A stretch of 64,000 nt of DNA from Streptomyces sp. NBC_00289 (GCF_041435115.1 NZ_CP108046.1:5208001-5272000); one strand, 5' to 3'. Shown: positions 1 to 10,515, counted from the stretch's first letter. Notes: generated by a model not told the origin, from the letters alone. Numbers and translations: made by a program.

Positions 1-714
1 GCCGGCTACCGCACAGGCGAGGACCGCCCGCAGGTCGGGAACGATGACGGTGCCCGGGGCGGCTGGGCGGGAGTCGAAGACGGAGGCCCAGTAGCGGGAG
101 ACGAAGGGGAGGGACTCGTGCACCTCGATCAACGGTGCCCGTTCCAGTGCGACCGCTCCGTCACGGCGAGGTTCCTCCAGACCGATCTCCCCGGCCCAGC
201 GCGGGGAGGCCACCAGGATGTGCTCCTCGTCGCAGAGCGGAGTCGCCGTGAGCAGCGGTCCGCGCGGACGGGCCGTACAGATGGCCAGATCATGATGTCC
301 GGCGGCCAGCCCCTCCAGGGTTTCCTCGGCATTCCCGAAGGAGGTGCGGAGGGCGAACCCCTGACCGTCCTCGCCGGTCAGTTCCGTCAGGGCGGGCAGT
401 GCCCGCTCGGCGGTGAATTCGGGGGGACCGGCGAGGTGCAGGCTCCGTACGGAGGAGTCGTCGTCGAGCCCGGTCTCGGTGATTTCCACCAGGGCGTCGA
501 GATGCGGCGCGGCCTTGTGCGCGAGCTCGTCTCCGATGCTCGTCGGTGTCACACCGCGGGCCTGGCGCAGGAACAACGGGCGGCCCAACTGCCGCTCCAG
601 GGTGCGTATCTGCGAGGTGACGGCGGGCTGGGAGAGGCCGAGCAGAGCGGCGGCACGAGTGAAGGAGCCGGCCCGGTGCACGGTCACGAACGTGCGCAGT
701 AAGGCCAGATCCAT
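1..714 (-). CDS. LysR-family transcriptional regulator (C-terminus outside window)
   Basis: The frame stays open from an ATG at 714 to the window edge, giving 238 residues without a stop. The N-terminus begins MDLALLRTFVTVHRAGSFTR and continues into the typical LysR winged helix-turn-helix (about residues 1-60, with LGLSQPAVTSQIRTLE). The start of the effector-binding domain follows. LysR proteins usually reach about 300 residues, so roughly 60 are missing. The sequence GGAGGG just upstream of the ATG serves as ribosome binding site. The gene lies downstream of, and on the same strand as, the MetB-like operon, but a strong hairpin at 861-899 separates them. The regulated genes cannot be told from this window. 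Confidence 0.9.
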   Translation of the reverse strand, partial: MDLALLRTFVTVHRAGSFTRAAALLGLSQPAVTSQIRTLERQLGRPLFLRQARGVTPTSIGDELAHKAAPHLDALVEITETGLDDDSSVRSLHLAGPPEFTAERALPALTELTGEDGQGFALRTSFGNAEETLEGLAAGHHDLAICTARPRGPLLTATPLCDEEHILVASPRWAGEIGLEEPRRDGAVALERAPLIEVHESLPFVSRYWASVFDSRPAAPGTVIVPDLRAVLACAVAG

Positions 715-860
715 AGACGCCCTCCCCTTCCTGCCCTTTTTCCCGGCCCCCCGGCCGCGCCCAACTATAAATAAGTCGATAGGTCTCTGTCGCTACTGTG
801 ATTGGACACTGACACAGAGTCAACTAGCCTTGGGCGCGCGGTTCTTCGCGCGCAGAACCG
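715..860. promoter_or_regulatory. AT-rich leader upstream of the LysR gene
   Basis: This stretch carries an unusually AT-rich patch near 765-835 (actataaataag, then gattggacactgacacagagtc). It is the only sensible promoter region for the LysR gene on the minus strand. No single -35/-10 pair or LysR operator is clear enough to name. Confidence 0.35.
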
Positions 861-899
861 GGACGGTCCGAGCCACGAGGGGGGAGGCTCGGACCGTCC
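861..899 (-). terminator. Hairpin terminator after the MetB-like gene
   Basis: A perfect 14-bp inverted repeat (861-874 against 886-899, arm GGACGGTCCGAGCC) encloses an 11-nt loop. It begins 35 nt after the stop codon of the minus-strand gene at 934-2088. There is no U-run, which is common for Streptomyces terminators. It separates that operon from the LysR gene. Confidence 0.75.
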
Positions 900-933
900 G
901 TCCATACGCGGCCGGGCACCGACAACCCGCCGG

Positions 934-2088
934 TCAGTGCGCCGATTCGGCCAGCGCACGCAGCACGTCCGCCACCAGGTCCTGCGGATCCTCGGCTCCG
1001 ACCGAGAGACGAATGAACCCCTCCGGCACCGCGTCCCCGCCCCAGCGGCCGCGCCGTTCGGCAGTGGACCGCACCCCGCCGAAGCTGGTCGCGTCGTCCA
1101 CGAGCCGCAGCGCGTCGAGGAATCGGTCGGCATGCGCGCGCGTGGGCAGGGTGAAGGAAACCACGCACCCATAGCGGTGCATCTGCTGTGAGGCGATCTT
1201 GTACGAGGGATCGTCGGGCAGCCCCGGATACCGGAGCCCGGTCACCTCAGGCCGTCCCCGCAGCGCCTCGGCCAGGACGAGCGCGCTCGCGTTCTGCCGT
1301 TCGACCCGCAACTGGAGCGTGGCGATCGAGCGGTGGGCCAGCCAGGCCTCCATGGGCCCCGGGATCGCACCGACGATCTTCCGCCAGCGGCGCACGCCGG
1401 CCATGGTCTCGGCGTCGCGGCCGGTGACGTACCCGAGCAGGACGTCACCGTGCCCGGTGAGTTGCTTGGTGCCGCTCGCGACCGAGAAGTCGGCGCCGAG
1501 CTCCAGCGGGCGCTGCCCGAGCGGCGTCGCCAGCGTGTTGTCGACGGCCACCAGGGCGCCGCGCGTGTGTGCCGCCTCGACGAGTCTGCGGATGTCGCAC
1601 ACGTCCAGACCGGGGTTCGACGGGCTCTCGATCCACAGCAGCTTCGCGCCGTCGAGGACGTCGAGCTGCGCGTCGCCGCCGGTGGGAGCGGTGCGGACCT
1701 CGATGCCGTACGCCTCCAGTTGGGCGCGGACCAGGGGCAGCACCTGGTAGCCGTCGTTCGGCAGGACGACGCTGTCCCCGGCGCGCAGCTGGGAGAAGAG
1801 CACCGAGGAGATGGCGGCCATGCCGGAGGCGAACACGAGCGTCTGGACGCCGTCCTGCCCGGGCGCCTCCAGCTCGCCGATGGCCCGCTCCAGCAGGGTC
1901 CAGGTGGGGTTCTCGTCGCGGCCGTAGGTGTACGGGCCGGTGGGATCGCCCGGCAGGTGGAAGTGGGCGGCGAAGACCGGCCCGGGCAGTGTCGGCTCGT
2001 GCTTGACCGGCTCGGGCAACCCGGCCCTCACCGCGCGCGTGCCGTCCCCGCTGCCGTCCGCCGGGCCCTGTGTCTCCGTACCGCTCAT
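934..2088 (-). CDS. Cystathionine gamma-lyase/synthase-family PLP enzyme
   Basis: A 384-residue protein of the Cys/Met metabolism PLP-dependent family (MetB/MetC/CGL). It probably cleaves or forms cystathionine-type thioethers in the cytosol. Visible marks are YTYGRDENPTW near residue 55, FASGMAAISSVL near residue 85, WIESPSNPGLDVCD near 150, DNTLATPLGQRPLELGAD near 180, and the PLP-lysine region SVASGTKQLTGHGD near 205. Length is normal for the family. Its ATG overlaps the stop of the phosphatase gene (ATGA at 2085-2088), so the two are translationally coupled. Synthase versus lyase specificity cannot be decided from sequence. Confidence 0.88.
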   Translation of the reverse strand: MSGTETQGPADGSGDGTRAVRAGLPEPVKHEPTLPGPVFAAHFHLPGDPTGPYTYGRDENPTWTLLERAIGELEAPGQDGVQTLVFASGMAAISSVLFSQLRAGDSVVLPNDGYQVLPLVRAQLEAYGIEVRTAPTGGDAQLDVLDGAKLLWIESPSNPGLDVCDIRRLVEAAHTRGALVAVDNTLATPLGQRPLELGADFSVASGTKQLTGHGDVLLGYVTGRDAETMAGVRRWRKIVGAIPGPMEAWLAHRSIATLQLRVERQNASALVLAEALRGRPEVTGLRYPGLPDDPSYKIASQQMHRYGCVVSFTLPTRAHADRFLDALRLVDDATSFGGVRSTAERRGRWGGDAVPEGFIRLSVGAEDPQDLVADVLRALAESAH

Positions 2089-2573
2089 GCCGCTCGTCCT
2101 TCCACGTGCTCACGTACCGCGGCGAGCAGACCGTCGCTCGCCGCCTCCACCATCTCAAGACACTCCTCGAAGCCGTCCATCCCCCCGTAGTACGGGTCCG
2201 GTACGTCCAGGTCCCCGGCGGCGGGATCGTACGAACGGAGCAACCGCACCTTCTCCGCGTCCTGAGCGGTGGGCGCGAGGCGGCGCAGGGCCCTGAGGTG
2301 GCCGGCGTCGAGCGCGAGGACGAGGTCTAGGCGGGAGAACCAGGACGCCTGGAACCGCCGGGCCGTGTGGCCGCTCCCATAGCCGTTGTCCTCGAGGACG
2401 GCGACGGTGCGCGGATCGGCACCGTCGCCCTCGTGCCACCCGTCGGTGCCGGCGCTGTCGACTTCGACCCGGCCGCCGAGCCCGGCCTCCCGCACGCGGG
2501 AACGGAAGACGGACTCGGCCATCGGCGAGCGGCAGATGTTGCCCGTGCAGACGAAGCAGACGCGATAGGACAT
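2085..2573 (-). CDS. Low-molecular-weight protein-tyrosine phosphatase
   Basis: A 162-residue protein with the LMW-PTP active-site loop CTGNICRSP near residues 9-17 (nucleophilic Cys, phosphate-binding Arg) and the acid loop VPDPYYGGMDGFEECL near residue 125. Both catalytic elements are intact, so it should dephosphorylate phosphotyrosine or a small phosphorylated substrate in the cytosol. It is the middle gene of a three-gene minus-strand operon, 7 nt downstream of the membrane protein gene, and overlaps the following MetB-like gene by 4 nt. The physiological substrate is unknown. Confidence 0.93.
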   Translation of the reverse strand: MSYRVCFVCTGNICRSPMAESVFRSRVREAGLGGRVEVDSAGTDGWHEGDGADPRTVAVLEDNGYGSGHTARRFQASWFSRLDLVLALDAGHLRALRRLAPTAQDAEKVRLLRSYDPAAGDLDVPDPYYGGMDGFEECLEMVEAASDGLLAAVREHVEGRAA

Positions 2574-2580
2574 GACGGAC

Positions 2581-2958
2581 TCAGTCCCCGTCCGGCAGGA
2601 CGACGTTCAGCGCCCAGGAGACGATCGAGATGATCAAGCCGCCCAGGACGGCGGTCCAGAAGCCGTCGACATGGAAGCTCAGGTCGAGCTTGTCGGCGAG
2701 CCACGAGGTGAGCAGCAGCATCAACGCGTTGACCACCAGGGTGATCAGGCCGAGCGTCAGGATGAACAACGGGAAGGTCAGCACCTTCACGACCGGCTTG
2801 ACAAGGAAGTTCACCAGGCCGAAGACCAGGGCGACCAATATCAGGGTGGCGAACTCCTTGCCCGTGCTGTCACCGGCCAGAGTGATCTTGTCGAGCAGCC
2901 ACACCGCGACCGCCAGGGCACCCGCGTTGGCGATCGTCTTGACTAGGAAATTCTTCAT
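2581..2958 (-). CDS. Small four-helix membrane protein (phage-holin-family/DUF superfamily)
   Basis: A 125-residue protein made of four hydrophobic segments (around residues 7-25, 37-52, 60-88 and 101-121), separated by short charged loops such as the TKEF loop and the LADKLDLSF segment. This is the pattern of the actinobacterial 'phage holin family' membrane proteins, which despite the name are chromosomal and of unknown function. It is the first gene of the operon with the phosphatase and the MetB-like enzyme. Its ATG lies 58 nt from the divergent cupin gene, so a shared divergent promoter region is likely. A lytic role is not implied. Confidence 0.8.
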   Translation of the reverse strand: MKNFLVKTIANAGALAVAVWLLDKITLAGDSTGKEFATLILVALVFGLVNFLVKPVVKVLTFPLFILTLGLITLVVNALMLLLTSWLADKLDLSFHVDGFWTAVLGGLIISIVSWALNVVLPDGD

Positions 2959-3016
2959 GTGTCTGATCGTGGCAGAAGAGATCGGTTACGAGTACGGGCG
3001 AGGGCGGACGAAGCAG

Positions 3017-3334
3017 ATGAAGGCATTCCGGCTGGACGAACTGGAGGCGGAGCGCGCCGCCAATGATGGTGCCTACCTGCAGTTTCTGCGCGAACGGAAC
3101 ATGTCGGTCGGCCTGTACGCCCTGGACGCCGGTGAGCACGACCGGCAGCAGCCCCACAACCAGGACGAGGTCTACTTCGTGGTGAGCGGCCGCGCGGCGA
3201 TCACCGTGGGCCTGGAGACCACTCAGGTGGCGCGCGGCAGCGTGGTGTACGTGCCGGCCGGTGTGGCCCACAAGTTCCACCACATCAGCGAGGATCTGCG
3301 GGTCCTGGTGGTCTTCTCTCCGCCCGAGAGCTGA
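3017..3334 (+). CDS. Cupin-domain protein
   Basis: A 105-residue single-domain cupin. The first cupin motif is visible around residues 38-55 (HDRQQPHNQDEVYFVVSG, giving the His/Glu metal ligands) and the second around residues 75-90 (VYVPAGVAHKFHHI, giving His). This suggests a metal-binding barrel, but the reaction is not predictable. The ATG at 3017 is chosen because protein similarity to cupins begins there; longer upstream readings overlap the divergent gene. It is transcribed divergently from the holin-like membrane gene. Confidence 0.85.
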   Translation: MKAFRLDELEAERAANDGAYLQFLRERNMSVGLYALDAGEHDRQQPHNQDEVYFVVSGRAAITVGLETTQVARGSVVYVPAGVAHKFHHISEDLRVLVVFSPPES

Positions 3335-3544
3335 TCTGTCGCCTCAGGGTTCCCTAGGGGTTCGGTCAGGGGACGACAAGGGATGCGAGGCCCCCGTCGG
3401 GGCCCCTCCCGGCCCTAGCATCGAACGCAGGCACAAGCAGGACCTGGCATCAGAAGTGCGGGGGTCGACAGGACCCGGCACCGCGCGTGCAGGTCGTCGA
3501 CGGAACCCGGCACAGCGACGGGCGGAGAGGTAAGGACAAGAGCG

Positions 3545-3757
3545 ATGCGAGAGATCTTCGCGGGACTGCCCTGGTGGGTGAAGTGGGTTGCGGTGCCGGT
3601 CATCGCCCTGGTCGTGTTCGGCGGACTGATAGCCAGCGTCGTCGGCTTCTTCATCGGCCTGCTCTTCAAGGCACTGGTCTTCGTGGCCCTGGTGGGCGGA
3701 CTGATCTACGTCGTACGGAAGTTCACGGCGAGTTCCTCGTCGCGGGGCGACTGGTGA
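3545..3757 (+). CDS. Small membrane protein (DUF5326-like)
   Basis: A 70-residue protein with two hydrophobic stretches (about residues 11-35 and 37-58) and a short basic, serine-rich tail ending SSSRGDW. It resembles small conserved Streptomyces membrane proteins of the DUF5326 type; no function is known. A GGAGAGGTAAGGAC-type purine-rich stretch precedes the ATG. It lies between the cupin gene and ssgR on the same strand and is followed immediately by a hairpin (3765-3802), so it probably forms its own transcript. Confidence 0.8.
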   Translation: MREIFAGLPWWVKWVAVPVIALVVFGGLIASVVGFFIGLLFKALVFVALVGGLIYVVRKFTASSSSRGDW

Positions 3758-3764
3758 GCCTCCC

Positions 3765-3802
3765 GGGCAACCGGTGACCGGTAACAGGAATCACCGGTTC
3801 CC
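3765..3802 (+). terminator. Hairpin after the small membrane gene
   Basis: The inverted repeat has arms around GGGCAACCGGTGA (3765-3777) and TCACCGGTTCCC (3791-3802), starting 8 nt after the stop codon. There is no U-run. It probably ends the small membrane gene transcript before ssgR. Confidence 0.6.
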
Positions 3803-3954
3803 TCGGGCGGGGGAAGTTTCACGGACAGGCCGTCTGCAAGCGGTGGCAGGCGGTTAAAGTCCGGGAACTCGACGCGGGGACCACCCCGCGAGCGGCGTAC
3901 ACCCCCTCCCGTGTGACCCGCACGGGCTGCCCCCTCGCACTTCGGGAGTGACCC

Positions 3955-4911
3955 TTGGCCACGGTAGACATCGCCCCTGCGGAAGCCCACGCACCGCCCG
4001 CAGCGGCCCACACCGCCGTCTCTTCCCCGGGGGCCCGCCTCCGGCCCCCCGAGCAGCCCACGCCCCCGCTACGGCCGCATCCGACGGCATCCGCGGCCCA
4101 GCGGCTCCCGGCGGCACTGCCCGAGCAACCGCACTCCTCCCCGCCCCACTCCGCCGCACCGCACGCGGCCACGCTCATCGGGTCCGTGCAGCGGGCGATG
4201 CGCCTGCTGGAATGTGTCGCCGAGCACGTGCACGGGGCCCCCGCCAAACAACTGGCCCGTGAGACCGGGCTGGCGCTCCCCACGGCATACCACCTGTTGC
4301 GCACCCTCGTGCACGAGGGCTATCTGCGCCGCGACAAGGGGCTGTTCTTCCTCGGTGAGGCGGCCGAGCGACTGGGCAGCAACGGAGCCCAGCAGAAACG
4401 TCGCAGCACGGTTGCCGACACGCTCGCGCACTGGCGCGATGCGATCGGCGTACCCGTGTACTACGCGATGTACCGCGACGGCGAGATCGAGATCATGTGC
4501 GTCGCCGACACCCCGGGCAATCCGGCGGTCGAGGAGTGGGCCGACTTCCGCGAGACCGGGCACGCGCACGCCATCGGGCAGTGCCTGCTGGCTCAGCTGG
4601 ACGAGGACGCTCGGCGCGACCACCTCGACCGCTATCCCGTGCAGTCCGTCACTCCGTACACGGTGCGTGACGATCACACATTGCTCCGGCGTCTCCAGCA
4701 CATGCGGCGGATGGATCCGGTGACCGAGCGGCAGGAGTACGCGCTGGGGACGGTGTGTGCGGCGATCCCGATCACCGTGGGCACCACGGCCGCCTCGATG
4801 GCCATTTCTCTCCCCTCCCATCAGGCCGATCGCCTCCTGGCGGCGGCCCGGCAACTGCAGGACGAGGTGGGTCGGCTCCTGGGGTCGCTGGCCATCTCTA
4901 TCAGTATCTGA
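3955..4911 (+). CDS. ssgR: SsgR, IclR-type activator of ssgA
   Basis: An IclR-family regulator. The winged helix-turn-helix runs at about residues 70-130 (LIGSVQRAMRLLECVAEH, then AKQLARETGLALPTAYHLL) and the effector domain follows to the C-terminus. It sits directly upstream of ssgA on the same strand, which is the arrangement of ssgR-ssgA in Streptomyces, where SsgR activates ssgA transcription for sporulation septation. A TTG start at 3955 after GGGAG is used here and gives 318 residues. The first 65 residues are proline/alanine-rich and look disordered, so the true start could be downstream. No closer start has an obvious ribosome binding site. Confidence 0.9.
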   Translation: MATVDIAPAEAHAPPAAAHTAVSSPGARLRPPEQPTPPLRPHPTASAAQRLPAALPEQPHSSPPHSAAPHAATLIGSVQRAMRLLECVAEHVHGAPAKQLARETGLALPTAYHLLRTLVHEGYLRRDKGLFFLGEAAERLGSNGAQQKRRSTVADTLAHWRDAIGVPVYYAMYRDGEIEIMCVADTPGNPAVEEWADFRETGHAHAIGQCLLAQLDEDARRDHLDRYPVQSVTPYTVRDDHTLLRRLQHMRRMDPVTERQEYALGTVCAAIPITVGTTAASMAISLPSHQADRLLAAARQLQDEVGRLLGSLAISISI

Positions 4912-5010
4912 AAACTCACTCCTTGTGATCTGTTGTGTACTTTCTGCAAGATGCCTTCAATGTCAGAGGGTTGATTCCCGGCCAATCGACGGCATATGAC
5001 GGGGTAGGCG

Positions 5011-5448
5011 ATGCGCGAGTCCGTACAGGCAGAGGTCATGATGAGCTTCCTCGTCTCCGAGGAGCTCTCCTTCCGCATCCCGGTGCAACTGCGCTACGAG
5101 GCCGGTGATCCCTACGCAGTCCGGCTGACCTTCCATCTGCCCGGCGACGCGCCGGTGACCTGGGCTTTCGGTCGCGAGCTGCTGATCGACGGCGTGGGTC
5201 GGCCGTGCGGGGAGGGAGACGTGCGGGTCTCACCCGCCGACCCCGAGTCGCTGGGCGAGGTTCTGATCCGGCTACAGGTCAGCGGCGACCAGGCGCTGTT
5301 CCGCTCGTCGACGGCTCCGCTCATCGCCTTCCTGGACCGCACCGACAAGTTGGTGCCGTTGGGCCAGGAGGGTGCGATCGGCGATTTCGACGCCCACCTC
5401 GACGAGGCGCTGGACCGCATCCTGGCCGAGGAACAGAGCACGGGCTGA
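5011..5448 (+). CDS. ssgA: SsgA, sporulation-specific cell division activator
   Basis: A 145-residue SsgA-like protein (SALP) recognised across its whole length: it begins MRESVQAEVMMSFLVSEELS, has the core FHLPGDAPVTWAFGRELLIDG near residue 50, and ends near DEALDRILAEEQSTG. SsgA-type proteins are unique to morphologically complex actinomycetes. They help recruit FtsZ, through SsgB, to sporulation septa. The gene lies 99 nt downstream of ssgR, enough for its own promoter, which agrees with SsgR-dependent activation. GGGGTAGGCG precedes the ATG. Its presence supports assignment of the window to Streptomyces. Confidence 0.97.
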   Translation: MRESVQAEVMMSFLVSEELSFRIPVQLRYEAGDPYAVRLTFHLPGDAPVTWAFGRELLIDGVGRPCGEGDVRVSPADPESLGEVLIRLQVSGDQALFRSSTAPLIAFLDRTDKLVPLGQEGAIGDFDAHLDEALDRILAEEQSTG

Positions 5449-5568
5449 TGCCGTACGGCGACGAGGTGGACTGAACTCTTCGCCGCACCGGGACGGGTGG
5501 CCGCGCAGCACGAGCCGGGGACCGCGAATCCGCCCGCGTCGGTGAACCGGGTGCGGTGCGGCCGTGCA

Positions 5569-5695
5569 GGAACGCTTCCGCCCCGGAGGCTTCACCGGCA
5601 GGAACGCTTCGGCCCCGGGTACTTCGCCGGCAGGACGCTTCCGTCCCGGCAGCTGCGCCGGCAGGGAATCCCTACGTCCCCGGTACTTCACGGCA
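5569..5695. repeat. Four tandem copies of a ~32-bp repeat
   Basis: Units lie at 5569-5600, 5601-5632, 5633-5663 and 5664-5695. Units 1 and 2 share most bases (GGAACGCTTC, then CCCGG, then CCGGCA at the end); unit 3 has lost one base and unit 4 has diverged. A fifth fragment (GGAACG) follows. The array fills the gap between the convergent ssgA and YibE/F genes. A second direct repeat of 16 bp (5743-5758 and 5761-5776) runs into the 3' end of the YibE/F gene. Confidence 0.8.
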
Positions 5696-5770
5696 GGAAC
5701 GGTGAGGCGGCCGAGGCGGGCGGGACCGAACGCCTCGCACTGACCGTCCGCTTCAGCGGGACCGTCCGCT

Positions 5771-7291
5771 TCAGCGCTTGCGCCGCCGACCCCTGCCGCC
5801 ACGCGCGGGAGCCTCCTGGGGCTCCGCCGTCACCGCCTCGGGATTCGGCCGGTCGGCGGCGACCACCAGGGCCGCGAGAGCCGTCGTGACGGGCACGGAG
5901 GCGACCAGGCCGATCGAGCCGACGAGCGTGCGCACGATCTCCTCCGCGACGAGTTCACTGTTGGCGACCGTCCCCACACTGCTCTGTGCGATGGAGAAGA
6001 GCAGCAACAGAGGCAGCGCCGCGCCCGCGTAGGCGAGCACGAGTGTGTTGACGACGGACGCGATGTGGTCGCGTCCGATGCGGATGCCCGCGCGGTACAG
6101 CCCACGCCGGCCCATCGACGGTTTCGCCTCGTGCAGCTCCCAGACCGCGGACGTCTGGGTGACCGTCACGTCGTCGAGGACACCGAGCGAGCCGATGATG
6201 ATGCCGGCGAGCAGCAGACCGCTCATGTCGATCGACGGGAACAGGCCGTGGATCAGGCCGGTGTTGTCGTCCGTGTTGCCGGTGAGCGCGGCCCAGCCGT
6301 TGAACAACGAGCCGAGTACGCCGATCAGCACCAGCGAGATGAGGGTTCCGAGCACGGCGACCGACGTACGGGCCGACAGACCGTGGCACAGATACAGGGC
6401 GATGAGCATGATGGCGCTCGCCCCGACCACGGCCACGGCCAGCGGATTCGAGCCCTGCAGAATCGCAGGCAGGATGAACAGGGTCAGCACCAGGAAGCTG
6501 GCGGCCAGCGCCACCAGCGCCATGATGCCGCGCAGCCGTCCCACCACCACGACGGCCACCGCGAAGATGCCGGCGAGCAGGGCCATGGGGAACCTGCGGT
6601 TCACGTCGGTGACGGAGTACTGCAAATCCTTGGGTGCGGAAGGCTCGTAGGCGACCACGACCTTCTCACCCTCGTGCAACTGCCGTGACTGGTCCGGCTG
6701 GACGATCTCCGTGAACGTACGGCCCTTGTCGTCACCGGTGTCGACCCGGATCGTCGCCTTCTTGCAGGTCCCGTTCGCCTGCTGCTGGGCGGACGAGCCC
6801 TCGGCGGTGGAGGTGTCACCTGTCGGTGCGCCCCCGGAGGCGTTCACCGACGCACAGCTCACGCTCACCACCTCGGTGACCGTGGCGTGCTGGGTCTGGC
6901 GGTCGAAGCCGACACCGGTGCGCTCGTGTGCCGGGGCGCCGCCGGGCCACAGCACCACGAGCCCGACCACCACCGCCATGCCGAACGGGATGAGGATCGC
7001 CGCGATGACCTTGCGCAGATGCTTGGACACGGGTGCGGCCGGCCCGTGACTGTGCGAGTGCCCGTGGCCGCCACCGGAGCCCGAGCCGTGCCCGTCGTCG
7101 GAGCCGTGGCCGGACCCGCCGCTGGGGCCCGGTCCGTGGGCGTGCCCGCCACCGGAGCCGTGGTGGACGCCACCCGCGAAGTTGTGGCCGGGTCCGAGGC
7201 CGTGGTTGTGCCCGTCGCCCTGGCCGTCTCCTCGGCCGGGCCCGCGGGGCGGCTCGGACGGCGGGTACGGGGGCTGATGCGTCGTGGTCAC
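5771..7291 (-). CDS. YibE/F-family multi-pass membrane protein
   Basis: A 506-residue protein. Residues 1-90 are rich in Gly, His, Ser and Pro with GHGHSHSHG-like runs, which suggests a flexible, possibly metal-binding cytoplasmic tail. A transmembrane helix follows near 92-115, then an extracytoplasmic domain to about 225 with FDRQTQHATVTEV. The C-terminal half has about seven transmembrane segments with the YibE/F signatures MALVALAASFL and IIGSLGVLDDVTVTQTSAVWELH. The family is conserved in Gram-positive bacteria but its transport or enzymatic role is not established. A GTG start at 7291 is used. It is divergent from thiC and convergent with ssgA. Confidence 0.88.
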   Translation of the reverse strand: MTTTHQPPYPPSEPPRGPGRGDGQGDGHNHGLGPGHNFAGGVHHGSGGGHAHGPGPSGGSGHGSDDGHGSGSGGGHGHSHSHGPAAPVSKHLRKVIAAILIPFGMAVVVGLVVLWPGGAPAHERTGVGFDRQTQHATVTEVVSVSCASVNASGGAPTGDTSTAEGSSAQQQANGTCKKATIRVDTGDDKGRTFTEIVQPDQSRQLHEGEKVVVAYEPSAPKDLQYSVTDVNRRFPMALLAGIFAVAVVVVGRLRGIMALVALAASFLVLTLFILPAILQGSNPLAVAVVGASAIMLIALYLCHGLSARTSVAVLGTLISLVLIGVLGSLFNGWAALTGNTDDNTGLIHGLFPSIDMSGLLLAGIIIGSLGVLDDVTVTQTSAVWELHEAKPSMGRRGLYRAGIRIGRDHIASVVNTLVLAYAGAALPLLLLFSIAQSSVGTVANSELVAEEIVRTLVGSIGLVASVPVTTALAALVVAADRPNPEAVTAEPQEAPARGGRGRRRKR

Positions 7292-7348
7292 CGACCGATC
7301 ATCGCAAGAACGGCAGGGGCCCTCTGTTCACCGCGCCCGAATTGACGC

Positions 7349-7362
7349 TAGCGTGGAGTCAC
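7349..7362 (+). promoter_or_regulatory. Candidate promoter for the thiC leader
   Basis: TTGACG at 7343-7348 and TAGCGT at 7350-7355 lie immediately upstream of the riboswitch. TAGCGT is well placed as a -10 box for a transcript that starts just before 7376. No matching -35 at 17-18 nt is convincing. Confidence 0.3.
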
Positions 7363-7375
7363 CTTTGCACACGCG

Positions 7376-9352
<1,977 letters not shown>

Positions 9353-9389
9353 TCCCGAGGCACGCACGGTCGGCCGACGGCCGGGTGTC

Positions 9390-9456
9390 CGGCTTGCGCT
9401 CCCCGAGGCGGGGTCCTCCGATGCGGAGGGGTGCCCCGGGGCGGGGGCGCAAGCCG
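9390..9456. terminator. Bidirectional hairpin between thiC and the next convergent gene
   Basis: CGGCTTGCGC (9390-9399) pairs with GCGCAAGCCG (9447-9456) and the stem continues inward through C-rich/G-rich tracts. A second small stem CCTCC/GGAGG sits inside. It lies 37 nt after thiC and just past the 3' end of the minus-strand gene, so it can serve both. Confidence 0.75.
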
Positions 9457-9460
9457 AGGG

Positions 9461-10318
9461 CTACTCCGGCTGGTGGTCCGGTCCTCCGAAGTCCGGGCTG
9501 GTGTAGTCCGGGCTCGTGAAGCTCGGACGCGGACTCGCGGGACCGTCGTCGGGGCTGCTGAAACCCGGGCGGCCGTAACCGAGGTGCGGCATGCGGTTGA
9601 TCGGCGCCTGCGGTGCCGCACGGTGCAGTGCGGCGCTGCCGGGGTCGGCCAGTGCCTCCCGTAGGAAAGGCAGGATGCCGCGCTCCAGCAGGGCTTCGCG
9701 CCAGGTCTCCCCGGCCCGGGCCACTTCCGCGCTCATCTCGCCGTACGGTCCGGCGGTGAGTGAGGGCCTGTTGCGCAGAGCCGTGAGCAGCAGCCCGACG
9801 GCGGCGACCAGGATGGCGGCCGCGGTGACGGCGCCGAACACCCAGCCGGCGGTGATCATGGTCTGGGCGAACGCCGGCTCGGGGTCCAGCATTTTCAGGA
9901 TGTAACCCACGAGCAGGAAGATCGCCGCGGCGGTTCCGGCGAGGACGGGGGCCAGGACCGCGACGACGGCGACGGCGCCCGCGCCGGCCGTCTCGGCGAC
10001 CTCTCCCATGGTGGTGGCGAGCCCCATCGCGCTCGCGCCCGGCTCCAGGGGGCCGGTTTCGCGAACAGACGAGGGGGTGGACGGCGCCGGCTGGCGTAGT
10101 TCCTCGCGGACCTTCACGTAGTGCTGGTACTCGGTCGCCGCGGCCGCCGTGATGAGTGCGGTGGCGTTGAGCGCCATGGTGCGCAGCTGTTCGGTGTTGA
10201 GCCGCTGTCCGACAGCGGCCAGTTCCGGGCGGTGTGGGGCGGAGCGCAGCGCCTCATCGAGGATCCGCTCGTATTCCTGGCGGTCCTCGCTCAGCAGGTG
10301 CTGCGGAACGCTGTTCAT
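9461..10318 (-). CDS. Unknown two-helix membrane protein
   Basis: A 285-residue protein that I do not recognise as a named family. Residues about 1-75 are charged and helical (SEDRQEYERILDEAL; LNTEQLRTMALNATALI). Two strongly hydrophobic stretches follow (around residues 105-140 and 150-175). The rest is cytoplasm-like, with a C-terminal run of short repeats built on the theme S-P-D (GFSSPDDGPASPRPSF, YTSPDFGGPD). The ATG at 10318 is preferred over upstream starts because GGGGGA precedes it at good spacing. It is convergent with thiC. Confidence 0.75.
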   Translation of the reverse strand: MNSVPQHLLSEDRQEYERILDEALRSAPHRPELAAVGQRLNTEQLRTMALNATALITAAAATEYQHYVKVREELRQPAPSTPSSVRETGPLEPGASAMGLATTMGEVAETAGAGAVAVVAVLAPVLAGTAAAIFLLVGYILKMLDPEPAFAQTMITAGWVFGAVTAAAILVAAVGLLLTALRNRPSLTAGPYGEMSAEVARAGETWREALLERGILPFLREALADPGSAALHRAAPQAPINRMPHLGYGRPGFSSPDDGPASPRPSFTSPDYTSPDFGGPDHQPE

Positions 10319-10515
10319 CTGCATCCCCCGATGCTCCGTAGGGCTGGTGGCTCGCATGACGACGAGCCGTCGGGCAGAAACGGAGGGGAGCCTGCTACGG
10401 ATAAGCCGATGGTAGAGCGGTGACGGCACAAGGTGACAGGGGGTTTGCAGAAATTGGCCCCTGGCCTGCGCCGTCGTCCGTCAGTCCGCCGTGGGGGCGT
10501 TTGCCCCCCGAATGC

